A DNA stretch of 64,000 bases from Lepisosteus oculatus (GCF_040954835.1 NC_090698.1:66533284-66597283); one strand, 5' to 3'. Positions 36,344 through 48,608 are shown, counted from the first letter of the stretch. Numbers and translations: made by a program. Notes: generated from the sequence alone by a model not told the origin.

Positions 36344-37310
36344 CGGAAAGGGCGCGGCCGCCGTCCGTCATCGCGGCCGAGGGCTGGCGGGCCAACAGCA
36401 GTCAGGGGCGGTATCCCACCAGGCTACACCGGATTGAGCCGGAGGAAAAATAAAGAAAAATAACCCGTTTGCTGCTGATTCATAACCCTTTGTTGAGCAC
36501 AGCTAAAAAAAAAAAAAGAAAAATCCAAAAAAATTATAAAAGAAAAGTTCTAAAAAAAAAAGTAGATTTACTTTTTTCCCCCCACTCTTTAATGTTGTTT
36601 TATCTGTTCTCGAGATTCGTGTTAAGTGGTTGTTTTGCCATCACGATTACCTCTGATCTTTGAAGAATATTCCTAAAAGTTACACTGCTTGAAATCACTT
36701 TTTGGTTCTCGCCGAATCCTTTTTCATCACCTTGAGTGTTGTGATTGGTGTCTTGTTTCACAATTAACCGGAAAATGTGCTTTCGTAAAATTAGATCGAG
36801 AATGTCTGTACTGTAAGGTATTTGTACATTGTTTCTAAACTGCTCCGGGAAGATTCAGACCCAGGCTGAGACAGTCGCACAAATTTTGTCAAATTTGAGA
36901 ATAGTGGGAGTAATTTCCTCACCTTTTTCTGTTCGGCAAGTTTGTCACACAGTCATAAATACTATTTTTAATCACAGGGTTTTTTTAAGGAATAAGTGGT
37001 TGCAGAGAATTCCTATCACAAATAAGAAAGCATTAAGATCATTTTCACACTCAAGATGTAAACGTTAATCAATGAATTTTTACGGGGCAGTCGTAGAGCA
37101 GATTCTCTCTTTAAAAAGTAATTTAAAAAACGTTTCCTTTGCGGAAAATAGAAAAAAAAGTTTTTCTTTACAAAATCTGCTTAATTTTTCACCTTTCCTT
37201 TGTTCTTCATTAATTGCAACCTTGCTATTTTTGCAGAGGGCTCTTTTCGAAGCCTGAATGTGATAACCGCCTCTGTACTGCTGAAGACCTGGCACTTAAA
37301 AATAAAACAC
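36344..37310 (+). other. ccni: Presumed ccni 3'UTR
   Basis: AT-rich sequence without coding exons follows the ccni stop. AATAAA at 36449-36454 and at 37301-37306 would give 3'UTRs of about 0.1 or 1.0 kb. Poly-A tracts occur near 36510-36565. Which signal is used cannot be decided here. Confidence 0.45.
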
Positions 37311-37424
37311 AAGTCTCCACCATTTTCCCTTGTCCTGTTGCACGTTTTTCACCTGGGGGTTGGTTAAAGTTTTAAGAACTGAAAGGGAATTTTGACGGGG
37401 ATACTGTGTGGCATAATGCTAGTT

Positions 37425-38060
37425 ATCCATTTAGAGCCATACATAAACTGCTTCAGTACAAAATTTTAAACGGACTATTATACCTCAGAAAAATTGAAGT
37501 GGGATAATACAGGGATGTATTCACAATGTAACACACATAAAGGATCACTATTACACTTATTCTGGTATTGTCAGCACATACAGTCATCCTGGTCCTCCAC
37601 AGTGGGGAAAGCTCTCAGGTACCTAAGTATCTCAATTCCACTTACTCCCATTGCATGTTTCCTTGGTGATTTATCAAAGGTTAATGCAGCAATTCAATAT
37701 AAAAATACTTTCTAGACTCTGTATTATTGCTAAAAAATCAATACTGCAAAAATGAGTGGACAGTACAGGACTGTATGAAGAATGGATGATAAGACTGTAT
37801 CAAGTCATTTCATATAATTTACAGGGGAAACTTGAGTGTAGGAATGTTTGGGGCCCATTAGAGACACTTGGATGGCACTGGATGTTAAGAATATTAGTAG
37901 GATGTTTTTGAATGAATTCTTTGAAGGAAGTTTATGGATTAAATTTGTGTGTGTGAATGTAAGAATTGTTTTGTCTGATAAGAACAAAAATGAGAAAGTG
38001 AGGGGAAAAAAGTCCTCCAAAGTTGGGGTGGAGGTGGGATTAAGAAAAAAAAAAGAACTG
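37425..38060 (+). mobile_element. Degenerate L1/Tx1-like LINE 3' remnant
   Basis: The translation LLQYKILNGLLYL (near 37449), then, after a frame change, KGSLLHLFWYCQHIQSSW (near 37543) resembles the C-terminal Cys/His region of fish L1/Tx1-type LINEs (GTLxHxFWxC). Further broken frames continue to about 38060. It occupies most of the gap between ccni and sowahb. Confidence 0.55.
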
Positions 38061-39371
38061 AAAGGGAATTTGTTAATCTCTAAATGAGTCCGTCACATGC
38101 TTTGTATATCACATGTAGCAGGGCAGTCGCTTCGACTGGAACGTTTGGCAGTAGCTAGGCTCTTCGGGAAGCCTGGGAAAGTCTGTTCCTCAGACATCTT
38201 GCTGCTCTGCTGCTGCTGAGGAAGACAAGAGCTCAATACTCAAGGTCATGTCACGACATAAATTGATTTGTATTTTCTTCACTCATAATTTAGCATTGGT
38301 GGCTAATTCCAGCTAAACTTTTGGAAGCTTTTGTTCTTGGCCATACGTATATGGGTTTATAAAAGTCAGCTGTTGACAGTCGTGCACACACCTTGAAGCA
38401 CCGAGTGCTGGGTGTGTCCATCTTTTACGACCATTCTTGGCCTTCAACATCATTACAACTGTATTGCTATTTGGCTGATGGCTTTCAGCCCAAGCAACTT
38501 TCAAAATGATATTTTTACCTAGATTTTGGTACCCATTTACTGTATGTTGCTGGGATCGCTGGCACAATGTGATTTCACCCCTTGATCTCCTCGTTAGGGG
38601 TTCAGAGCCCTTATCACGGATTTATGAAAATTATAAGTAACTTTTCAAAAGCTTGGCATGTGCACTTCACAGAACGTGCCATGTCAGAGAGCATTTCTAG
38701 CTAAAGGAAGAGTCCAAATTAAAACAGCCTTAGCCTTTGATTTTGCAAAGTAAGGGAATATGCATTTTATACAGGGTGAATCAGACGTCTTGACCAGCAG
38801 TGGAAATTAAATACCATCTTTTAATTATTATTCATTTGGTTGCCATTAACATCCATACACTTTAATACTTGCCAAAATGTTGTTGTTGTTGTTTTTATTT
38901 CAATGTTGCGTAAGACGCAAAACCCTGAGTGTGTGGATTCTGAGTGTTTTCCTTCATTACTGAGCTATAAACCACAGATTTCACGTGTTCCCATAGGAAA
39001 AAGTGTGGTGGTCTAGTGAACTGTGGGGTCAACGCACTCTTTCATTTCACAAACTGAGGCCCATACAAATGAATGACGCCACCCTCTCTTCAAAAATGTG
39101 TTTAAAAATTGTATTAAAAAGCCAAGTATCTATTTTTGGCATAGTTTAGGAAATTCGAATCCGATACTTGCTATAAAATTCGGTTTATTTTTCTGTCCGC
39201 CGAGCTTGTCAATCAACACTCAGGTATGCAGTCACAGGTGGGGTCAGTGATCGTCTGAGGGAGGAGTTTCACTTGGGAGCGCTCGAAACTTTTGTACAGT
39301 AACACACGTTCCGCGTAACCAAAACCGGGAGTTAAGAGTAAAAGCTTTTCTTCTCCATTTAGCCTGGAGGA
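38061..39371. other. sowahb upstream region
   Basis: No gene is seen. A TTG microsatellite lies at about 38879-38897. The last 200 bases, with GC-richer patches (GGGAGGAGTTTCACTTGGGA, then GCGCTCGAAAC), are presumably the sowahb promoter and 5'UTR. No convincing TATA box. Confidence 0.4.
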
Positions 39372-41678
39372 ATGGCAACAGAATTTAGTCAAGCTTCAGT
39401 TTTGGATTTTCTCTGTCGCCGGGGAGGAAAGGTAAAAAACGCGGATCTGCTTAGACACTTCCATGCATTTCTCCGGGATCCCGAAAAGCAGGCGCAGAAC
39501 AGGGATCTGTTTAAGAGGTTTGTGAACTCCGTGGCCGTGGTGAAGAACGAAGGCGGAGTGTCGTCCGTTGCCTTGAAAAGAAAATACAGAGACCTGATTC
39601 CAGACTTCAGCTCCGCGGTTTCGTCTTCAGGAGAAACGGAAGACTCTGGGTTGGGAGAGACTTTTACAAACAGGCGGGACCTGAACAGAAAACCCGAGAA
39701 AGGTCAGAGTTTTAAACCATCAGATAGCAGAGCGAAACGGAATGCCAGCGAAAAGCCTGGCGTTTTAGACGCGCTAAACGAGGATTCAACCCTGTGCTCA
39801 GCAGCCTTTCTTAGCAATAAGGTTGCGGTTGCTAATCCCAGAGTCTCAGGAGAATCTCCCGTTCTGTATACTACAGAAAAAACACCGTCCTCGAAAACCG
39901 ACGTAATTAAAAGCCGCTGCATTTCTCAGTCGTCTCCGGTTAGCATCAAACCACCGTTGGCAGATTACAGTAAGAAGAGCTTCAGGGCTGCAAAGGTGAG
40001 CGTACCCAAGGCAGAGCGCCCAGCAGCCCCTATCCGCTCAAAGCAACCCGCATTTGACGGGGGCACAAATGAAAATATTTGCTGCGCTAAAACCCGCCAG
40101 TCAGAAGCAGCCGAGAGTAAACACAGCCAGGAGTCCAAAGACTGTGAGAGGAAGTTCTTCAGCCACCCAGCTCACCCGTGCAATCGGAACAAGGCCCTTG
40201 GAAATGCGGATTTTATTGAGAATAATCCACAAAGACACTGCAATGAAAGGGTGGGTCACAGAGCTTTAGACTCTGCCCGTTCTTTATGGTCCTCGCATTC
40301 CAGACTCTCAGCAAATCCCCGAATTTCAGGTTCTTCCCCTTGTGTATCAGCCTTCCCTGCAGCTCAAAATGGCCTGATTGCCACCCAAGCGACAGCACAC
40401 AGCACATCCCATCTGTCTAGCCCAGGAGACCTTCAGGCCTCCAGCAGCATCTGGTGCAAGCCCTCTGCGAACAGTGGGGAGGAGGAGCAGATCAGTTTGC
40501 GTCCTCTGCACTATGCTTTGCCACCGGAAGCCCCCATAAGACCCTCTGCTAAAACATCAGCATTGTGCAGCCAGAGTGGGCTGTCGGCCAGTCACGGGAA
40601 TCTTCTTCAGCCCACCTACGCCTGCGCGGAGGACGCAGAGAGCCCTCAAAGGTTGCCGGGAGATGAGTGGGGGAGTATCGATGGTCTCAATTCAAAGGGC
40701 CTTGCTCGTACCAGGCAGAGCAAAGTCTTGGATATGCTCCAGCGCGCAGAGAGAAAAGTTGACGACTGGCACGGCTTGATGGGCAACTTTCCAAGCCAGG
40801 ACACATGGGCACCCCCTCTTGGAGGAGAATCTGGGCCTCTGGTGCCCCTGCGGGCAGGCAACAGGAAAGAGAAGGACAGACTCAGGAGCAGAAAGTGCCG
40901 CAGCATGGGCGCCGATTTAGACTGGTCTTTCTCCGGTGAGGAAACCTCAGGTAAGCACAGCAGGCTTCTCCTGCTGTCCTCCTCCCTGGGCCTCGGTCCA
41001 GCTCTCGCTCCGAGAGCGCGCGCGCAGAGCTACAGAGAGATCTCCCAGGGGGACGCCTCCCGAGCCAGACCGGTGGCGGCGCAGGAGGGCGCGTACCGAT
41101 ACCGGAGCACGCCGGTGCCCCTGGACTCCAGAGAACACGACTGGCTGGTGAAGGCGGCCGCCGGTACCTGGACTGAGATATACAGCTTATTCAGGGAGCA
41201 GCCCAGCCTGCTCGGCAAGAAGGACTTCGTTTCCGGGTACACAGTGCTGCACTGGATAGCCAAGCACGGGGACCACCAGGTGCTCAATACCCTGTGGTAC
41301 GGTGTGAGTAAGGCAGGGCTGGAGCTAGATGTGAACGTGAAGTCCAGCTGTGGTTACACCCCCTTGCACATTGCTGCCATTCATGGTCACAAGAAGCTGA
41401 TCCGCGTCCTTGTGCACAAGTTCAAAGCCAACCCCAGTCTGAGAGACACCGGCGGCAAGAGGCCCTGGCATTACCTAGCCCGCACCGGACCTGCAGATCT
41501 CCTCCAGCTGCTTGGAGCTCCACAGAACCAGTACCTGCCCAGTACAGCCCAGCAGTTCGTCCCCGACAGACCAGCTTTACCAACCGCAGCGGTGAAGAGA
41601 CACAGCTCGTTTGCGGTGTTTCACAAGAAATTCTCCAAGCTACAGGCAGCTCCGACTATTTCTGAGTCAGCTGTCTAA
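39372..41678 (+). CDS. sowahb: Sosondowah ankyrin repeat domain family member B
   Basis: A single uninterrupted exon of 768 residues; the human protein, also intronless, is about 793. No enzymatic role is known for the family. The N-terminal SOWAH domain, about residues 5-75, contains SVLDFLCRRGGKVKNADLL, LFKRFVNSVAVV and LKRKYRDLIPDF. A long low-complexity, Ser-rich and probably disordered middle follows. The C-terminal part from about 595 has EHDWLVKAAAGTW, then ankyrin repeats with GYTVLHWIAKHGDHQVL and GYTPLHIAAIHGHKKLIRVL. The ATG at 39372 is directly followed by the conserved SOWAH sequence. B rather than A is chosen because of the ccni and shroom3 neighbours and the length. There are no stops or frame breaks. 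Confidence 0.93.
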   Translation: MATEFSQASVLDFLCRRGGKVKNADLLRHFHAFLRDPEKQAQNRDLFKRFVNSVAVVKNEGGVSSVALKRKYRDLIPDFSSAVSSSGETEDSGLGETFTNRRDLNRKPEKGQSFKPSDSRAKRNASEKPGVLDALNEDSTLCSAAFLSNKVAVANPRVSGESPVLYTTEKTPSSKTDVIKSRCISQSSPVSIKPPLADYSKKSFRAAKVSVPKAERPAAPIRSKQPAFDGGTNENICCAKTRQSEAAESKHSQESKDCERKFFSHPAHPCNRNKALGNADFIENNPQRHCNERVGHRALDSARSLWSSHSRLSANPRISGSSPCVSAFPAAQNGLIATQATAHSTSHLSSPGDLQASSSIWCKPSANSGEEEQISLRPLHYALPPEAPIRPSAKTSALCSQSGLSASHGNLLQPTYACAEDAESPQRLPGDEWGSIDGLNSKGLARTRQSKVLDMLQRAERKVDDWHGLMGNFPSQDTWAPPLGGESGPLVPLRAGNRKEKDRLRSRKCRSMGADLDWSFSGEETSGKHSRLLLLSSSLGLGPALAPRARAQSYREISQGDASRARPVAAQEGAYRYRSTPVPLDSREHDWLVKAAAGTWTEIYSLFREQPSLLGKKDFVSGYTVLHWIAKHGDHQVLNTLWYGVSKAGLELDVNVKSSCGYTPLHIAAIHGHKKLIRVLVHKFKANPSLRDTGGKRPWHYLARTGPADLLQLLGAPQNQYLPSTAQQFVPDRPALPTAAVKRHSSFAVFHKKFSKLQAAPTISESAV

Positions 41679-41704
41679 AATTGGTCCACATTCTGTATTT
41701 TGGT

Positions 41705-42020
41705 TGTAGGATCTTCCATAAGCACGGCCGCCGTGCAATCCTGGGGCCTTGGGTTCGGTTTCTGTGTGGAGTTTGCATGTTCTTCTCATTTTCATACAGG
41801 TTTCCTTCAGGTGCTCCAGTTTCTTCCCACAGACCAAAAGCATACTGCTAGGTTAATTGGCTTCTGGGAAAACTGGCCTGGTGTGAGTGTGTATCTGTAT
41901 GTGCCTTCCGATGGACTGGCTTCCTATCCAGGGTGTATCCTGCCTTGCGCCCAGTGCTTGCTGGGATAGGCTCCGTGACCCTGCATTGGATAACGAGGTT
42001 CGAAAGTAGATGGGGTGGAT
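41705..42020 (+). repeat. SINE-like repeat at the start of the sowahb 3'UTR
   Basis: The block GTGTGGAGTTTGCATGTTCT, TGCTAGGTTAATTGGCTTCT, GATGGACTGGCTTCCTATCC and TTGCTGGGATAGGCTCC is a widespread fish repeat that I recognise by sequence but cannot name with certainty. It begins about 30 bases after the sowahb stop, so it must lie in the 3'UTR. A second, shorter copy is at 42455-42560 and a tail-only piece at 44695-44760. Confidence 0.6.
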
Positions 42021-42454
42021 ATACCCTAAAGCTGTTTAGTTTAAGAAGTGTTTGTTGCAGTGCAAGCTACTTACAGATTCAAAAAATGGTCATTGTTATG
42101 CTAAATTATTTTAAATTAGTAGTAACATCACTGTGCTGTGCTAATTAAAGAAAAATGTAATATTGAATTCAGTCATGGGAGAGATACTATGCAAACGTGT
42201 TGATGAAACAGGTTTGCCTGGTTAAAATGTACAATATAAATGCTGCTTCCCCAGAAGACAATGCAAGCTTCTTCCAAACAGCTCAGCGCTGGTTGAGCTG
42301 TTGTCCAACCAGCATTTAAAAAGGTTCTGTGACAAATCTAGAGCTTCCTCTGCAATGTCAGAAAATAACTGAAACACCTCTCGGCGTGCCTAACTGTATA
42401 GGGAGATTTATGCATTTTTTTCTTGTAATAATGTAAGCAGTTTCCTCCTGCTGA

Positions 42455-42560
42455 TGGCCTGGGGTCCCATCCCAGATCCCTTGTCAACACCCATTGCCTG
42501 CCAGGCTAGACTCCAGCTCACTGCAGCCCTGTATTGAACAGAGCAATTATGAGATGGATG
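42455..42560 (+). repeat. Second copy of the sowahb-3'UTR repeat (fragment)
   Basis: GGCCTGGGGTCCCATCCCAG, CATTGCCTGCCAGGCTAGAC, TCCAGCTCACTGCAGCCCTG and TGAGATGGATGA correspond by eye to the 3' half of the repeat at 41705-42020. Diverged and 5'-truncated. Confidence 0.5.
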
Positions 42561-43059
42561 AAACTGTTGTACTGGATGCAATGGTTTTAGATTCCCTGCA
42601 CTACACTGAGGTGCTGATAGTATGTCCCGGGCAGCCCCACTGCACAGCAGGTCAGGAAGTGAACTGAGAGGTTTCTTCAGTGCGGCCAGATTGAACAAAC
42701 CCAGGTGGGACAACAGGGCTGGCGCCCCTACCCTTGCAAACAGAGCCATGGACACAGTGCACCTAAAAGCATGCCGATTACTTCCACATTACTGTACTTT
42801 CTTAAAGGGCAAACAGATCACCTGGCACATCAGATGATGGAGGAAAGACTCAGATGCTGCTTGCTTATGGGTTTCAGAGAACTGCGCTGAATGTGTAAAA
42901 CCTTGTTGACAACTCAGTCCAGGCGTGTGCAGACTTGCTTCACTTACCTGTTGTGTAACAACGGTTACACATGTTGACTGGAAAAGTCCACGGCAATAAA
43001 AGGAAAGTTTAAAGACGTGTTTGTGACTCTGTAATGTTACCTGTGTTTGAAGGTAGTAG

Positions 43060-43245
43060 TTTCTGGAGAGGCGTGTGTGGAGCAGTGGGCAGGATTCTGG
43101 ACTTACACCTGCGAGGTTGTGGGTTCGAATCCCAGCCGTAGTACTGCTGCTGTTCCCTTGAGCAAGATGCTTCACCTAAATTATTACACAGCTATGTAAG
43201 TGGATGCAAATGTGAGTCACTTTGGACAAAAGTGCCAGGCAAATA
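43060..43245 (+). mobile_element. tRNA-derived V-SINE-like element
   Basis: The head contains GTGGAGCAGTGGGC (box A-like) and a perfect box B GGTTCGAATCC at 43122-43132, within a tRNA-like fold. The body has TTCCCTTGAGCAAGATGCTT. The 3' end GTCACTTTGGACAAAAGTGCC followed by AAATAAAA matches the conserved V-SINE tail. About 185 bases long, in the intergenic region between sowahb and shroom3. Confidence 0.7.
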
Positions 43246-43249
43246 AAAC

Positions 43250-46200
43250 ATTAACTGAAAAAAATCCAAGTAATCACAGGACAGTGAAAATGAGCAATAA
43301 GCTGCCAAAAAAACTGATTTTATGACCTTTCAGATTCAAACCCCTCACCTTGGCAGCTTCTTGCTGTTTCTTCCACAGAGACGTTCTTGCTATTTCTAAC
43401 AAAAAGGCTGTTGTAATAAAATCCTGAAGCAGGAGCCTTATTTGCTTGCACAGCTTTAAGTGGATGAAATAATGGTTTAATGTATTACAATAAAACTACC
43501 TCGGCTTATCTCCCAGTTTATCTGCAGTATGTTTTACTTGCTTTTTTGTACGTATTATATTGTTTTAAGGTGTGGCTCACAAGTGGCATTCGGTGTCTGG
43601 GTTCTAGTCGTGGTGCAGACTTTGTCCTGAAAGATGCCATTACGCAGCTGGCTGTACAGATTACACTTAGACATGCTGATCATTATATTTCAATGTGTTG
43701 GGTTTTTTTCTAGGGCAACTCACCTGCGCGTTTAGTGGCAAGCAACAAAAGGTGTAAACATACTTGTCTTCTCATGCCCTGGGTGTAGTTATCACCCCAC
43801 ACAGAATAGTTCCTATTTTTGGTCATGTCAAGTTCTGTGATTTAGATTTAGTAATTACAAGTTTTCTCTTTGCGTTTTTATACGCGTCTGCAAAGTTAAG
43901 ATGAGCCATGATGTCTTAATTACCAGGCACTTCATTCTGACTTCATCACATAGAAGAAATCATCCTCACACTGAACTTTAGGCCTGTACATGAAATCTCT
44001 TTAAATGACAGAACATGTATTGGGGATTTCTGTTTTTCACATGTATTACATTAGTTGAGACCTTAAACTCAAAATGTTTTACTCCAGGGGTCTCACATGG
44101 CTTTCCCTAGTCTCTCTGGCTTTAAAAGTCCACAGCAACAGTGTGTTGAGATGAAGTGTTTTGTGTTTAGTTTAAGTAAAACGAGGTAGAACGAACGTCA
44201 AATTTTTTTGCCACTGAAAATACAGTGTGTGAGTTTACACACCTGACTTCCAGGCCCTCAGATCCACAGGTAAAAAGCTTGCAATGGTTGCCTCAAAAAT
44301 ACAGGAAAATTGCGGTGAAGTTTCTTAGTTTTAAAACACACATTCATGTTATTTGCAGAATGTGTTCAATTTGAGTTTTTCGCCTCGGAGCCAGTACCCA
44401 TCACAGCGTGCAACACTGTCGCAGACCGTGCTGCTGAGCCACAGCACTGCAGGAGCAGATTTTTAATGATCACCGTTACGATACAAAATTCTAGCTGCTG
44501 TAATATTAAGGCCAATTGTGAACAAGACACGGGTGGAGTTTGTGATCCTTCTTACAAAGTCTGGGTAACAAAATCTCTAAATATTTGATTGGTATTGAGC
44601 TCTGTTTTTGTGTAGCCTAATAAACAGTGCGCTGCAATATTAAACTTGACGCAGTTACTCTACTGTGGCAAAACACTAAGCATAAAATTGTCATAAAAAA
44701 GGCTCTGGCTCCCCTGCAGCCCTGATTTCGAAAACGTTGTTAGGAAATGGATGGATGAAGAAGCTGCATATTTTTACAACTGGTATGTGCTATGAAAAAT
44801 TGGGATAATTCCTTTATTTCAGTAATATGCACTTTCATACGGCAGGACCAGTACATGCTTGTGTTTGTATGTTTTCTTTTTTCTACTTTTAAGTTATAAT
44901 AGTTGAAGTCCTTATTCTCACTGACGTTGCAGTGCTGACATTGGAAGTCTTTTGCTGCTTAATTCTTACATTGTTTGCATCTCCATTATTTCAGCTCATT
45001 TAACTTAACATCTCTAAAGGAATCCACAATTTCTGGCACCTACTTAAAATATTCTGTGATATGACGATATTTGCAGTTAACTGAACAGAAAAAAACTGAT
45101 TTCCCAAGCACAAATGCATCTGTGATTGTTATTTACATTCAAGCATTTTAATAAATTAAGCCTTCAGAATGAATGAAAAATCATGTCTGTACTTTACTTT
45201 GGAAAGTGCTTAAACTCAATTAAATGTTAATAAATGCATTGCTCCACAGAAGACACAAAAACGAATTTTGATTATTGTTGTGGAAGTCTTTTTTTTTCTT
45301 TGGCACCAGGTGTTGGAGTAGACCCGACCGCCTGCAAATGTCAAGAAAATGATTTTAAGGAGGTGTTAATTAATACTAAACCAGTTTCTAATGAAATTGT
45401 CATTTTGAATAAATTTCCTAGGTGTAGCACAAAGCTGACAAATCCACCTTAAACCAATTAGATTAATAGTAACAAAGGTGAAGGCACAATCAGTATTTTT
45501 ACTAGTTTACTGCTGGCAAGTAAGACATGTCAAAAGAAGGACATGTCGTAAGTGACCATAAGTCTATGCTTCTTTGAGTTAGCTCATGGGCTGCTAAACG
45601 TGTCAGCAGAGATATTTTCATGTTTATAGGTAAGTGGTTGTTTTAGCAAATTATCCTATCTGTAGGGATAAAACACTTCCAAAGATTTAAACAGGAAACA
45701 CTCCAACGTCAGTCTTTTCTGTTATTGCTAAACAACATAATTAGACCAGCAATGGCAGTTTTCTACAAATTCTTTTTTAAAAAAATTAGATTTTAATAGT
45801 CTTCTGCAGCATCTTCCAGATTTTTTATTCAGTATTCAGTCACTCTGCTGGTCACTGCTGAAGGCATGCACTTTAGCCTCGTCAATGTTTTGAAATTTGG
45901 AGACGCCAGCTGTCTCTCACTAAACACAATACCTAAAGGGCTCATAAAACAGATTACGATGTCCCTCCTTAATAATATTCTTATAATGAGCTTTATTTTT
46001 TTTCTCAACTAGGAAAAAAATAAGGGTGATTATGTACTGAGGCCTGAAATAATTCCTAGGCTGCAGTTCTGACCAATCTTGTTCTAGCTTCAAATGCAGG
46101 CAGCTTTGCAATAATCCTTACTATAAAGCACTACATGCCTAAACCCCCCAAACTTCACCGCACCGACTGAGAACACCACACAGGCTTCATCGCAGCAGGC

Positions 46201-48608
46201 AAGAGTTACAGTGTGTCATGTGAGAAAGAGAAGAATAGAGGCGATGAACTGGAGGAGAACATTCAGTCCATCCTGCTCATAAATCTGATAGCTTTTCTTC
46301 TGGGGACAGAAACGAAGCTGTGTGCAGGGATAAATGATTTGGGGGGAGAAAAAACACAAACAAAATGTCATGTAAACTTATATTTGGCAAAATGATGTGC
46401 TTAAAAATTGAACATTTCAATTACAGCCATTAACCTGAACTGTTCATTGCACAGTTTGGTGGAGAGAATATTGCAAAGACTCTTGACTCATATGGTCATA
46501 CAACAGAGGAGGAGCACCAGCCTTTTTATGGGTTAGAAAGGGGCTTTTTGTCTTTTTCAAAATATTTTGCTTTTTTCCCCCAGATAAAACTCCATGCTTT
46601 ATACCCTCTTTTCTAACCTATTAAATACATTGTTTCAAGACCTTCAGTAGCTGAACAATCGTGATATTTTAAGAATCATACCTCTGTAAAATTAAAATGG
46701 AAGCGTGTTTTGCGAAGATCTCTGTACAATTTAAATGGAAGAATGCTTGTGAGTAAATGATTTATCTAGAACTATAATGTTTCCCATAAGGAACTCCTTT
46801 TAAATGCTTCAAGAGTTGGTCAAGGAAGTTTACAGTGTCAGGACTGATCACGAGATACTGGCTCAACTCCAAAACATGTAACTCCTCTGCTCAAATAAAA
46901 CTGAACATTATTTGGACAGTAAAAAGGGTATGGGAGACTAGTTAAACCTTCCTGAAGCCTGATTTTCAGTTTAGAAATATCAGATTGAACAGTTTATACA
47001 ACAGTGTATGGAAATTGCCAGGCATTAGCGTGCCCTTTGTAAGGCAGAACATCTTCATTAGTCCCAGACTCTCAAAAATAAAACCCTTATCATCTCTCTG
47101 CAAGCGGAGAAGCTGAATACGGCCTTTCTTTCCAAAAGCAAATCCTGTTCTCCAATTTCTCACATTCTACAGAACCTTTTTTTCTTTCACAAAATACAAA
47201 ATTAGATTTTTTTTCTACTTACAGCACTAGAATCAAGAAAGGTTAGCATACAGTATATACAGCAACTTGCATAAAAATATATATAAATAATTAACGCAGT
47301 AATCTTCTGATACTGTTGAAGCTACTGAGCATTTTTAGAGACTAAATTAAAACAACCAACTCTTCTTCTAAAGTAAGAAAATTGATAACTGGTAAGAACG
47401 TTTTCAAGTGATCAAATATGTCAGGAAACACCAATAGAAGCGCTACCTCCTTCCGAGTCCCATTCCTACATTCCTCTCTCCTGTTACCAAGGGATACATG
47501 GAGAGTCTATTATAGTCTTCAGTTTGGATCCACCATTTCTGTTTTTGACAGCATCCTTTACTGCATGTACTTCGTCTTCAGTATGAATGCGGAGCTACAG
47601 TACATTTAGTGTGGGTGAAAACTTTTGTTCGAGGCCCCCAGTGAAAACGTTCAAGTCCAGTAAAGGGTAACCTGTTAAACATGTATCGGGGTCTTCCTGC
47701 TATTTGGCCAAGAAAAACAAGTCTGACTGATGGTTGTCACCACTGCCACCACAGCTGGTACACGCAGAAACCCTTCTTGACCTCACCTACTAAAAAAACC
47801 CTGGGGCATCTGGAAAATATCATCCCGGAAAATATCAGTAAATAAACTATCTCGCTAGCAGTAAAGGTTTAAGGATACATTTTCAACTTTCAGTATTTGC
47901 AATTTAGTGTTTTTGAAAAAATGTGAAAAAATGGTCTCCTCTTTGCAAGACGTTTTTTCACAAGGGGGGTATGTCCCCTATAATAAAAAAGTACAGCTGT
48001 GTGAGTGTTAACATTTCCTTTTTCCTTCAGTTTAGTGTTAACATTTCTTTTTTCCTTCTGTTCCTTTCCCACCCTAGCCTGTCAGAAAACAGTTTTCACA
48101 TCCCTGAAGTCCTTCAGTCACAATGAGTAAAACACGCCAGATCGTGACCTGGGAGACTGCTAATGGCGAATTCGGCCCTTGTGTGTGGTTTTACTCCAAA
48201 CCAGGAACACGGCAGAGGGCGGGAAGTCCTCACCTCTCACACGGGGCGGCCGCACTCTAACATTTGTTATAATACAGCCAACAACAGTCAGGATATGAGG
48301 GGGAAAAAAGAAACTTAATACGGAGGAAAGAGAGCAGTGCAGCCCTTCACAGTCAGCTACATAGATGTCCTTTAAGAGTGATCTCAGGCGTATTATTTCT
48401 CCCTCCAAGTTAGAAGCCGAGACCCCCATCTCATCACATCCGTCTCCAAAACGGCGCACGTGAAACGGGAAGGAATTTACTCTCATCCCCCACAGGGGGG
48501 CGTCTTCCTCAGACATTTCTGCACCCGTCATTTCCCAGTGCCGGCCCGCAGCGCTGGCGCCGGGCCGGCTGGGTGCTCTGTCTCCTTAAGCCCAGCGGGG
48601 CCGAGGCG
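43250..48608. other. Intergenic region and presumed shroom3 3'UTR
   Basis: No credible coding exon on either strand. The right part, roughly 45.8-48.6 kb, is probably the shroom3 3'UTR on the minus strand; TTTATT at 45824-45829 and 45992-45997 read AATAAA on minus. A short imperfect tandem duplication (GTGTTAACATTTC units) lies at 48005-48060. The remaining sequence is AT-rich and shows nothing to me. Confidence 0.45.
44690..44762 (+). repeat. Tail fragment of the sowahb-3'UTR type repeat
   Basis: GGCTCTGGCTCCCCTGCAGC, then CCTGATTTCGAAAACGTTGTT and ATGGATGGATGA correspond to the usual end of this repeat type (CCCTGATGCGGATAAAGCGG...ATGGATGGATGG). Only the last 70 bases are present. Confidence 0.45.

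Noticed and set aside
39372-41678. Assignment as sowaha or sowahc
   Set aside because: The neighbours ccng2, ccni and shroom3 and the length of 768 residues fit the sowahb locus; not tested by a tree.
43090-43160. Possible functional tRNA gene
   Set aside because: Box B is perfect, but the acceptor stem is poor and the sequence continues into a V-SINE body and tail, so it is a SINE head.
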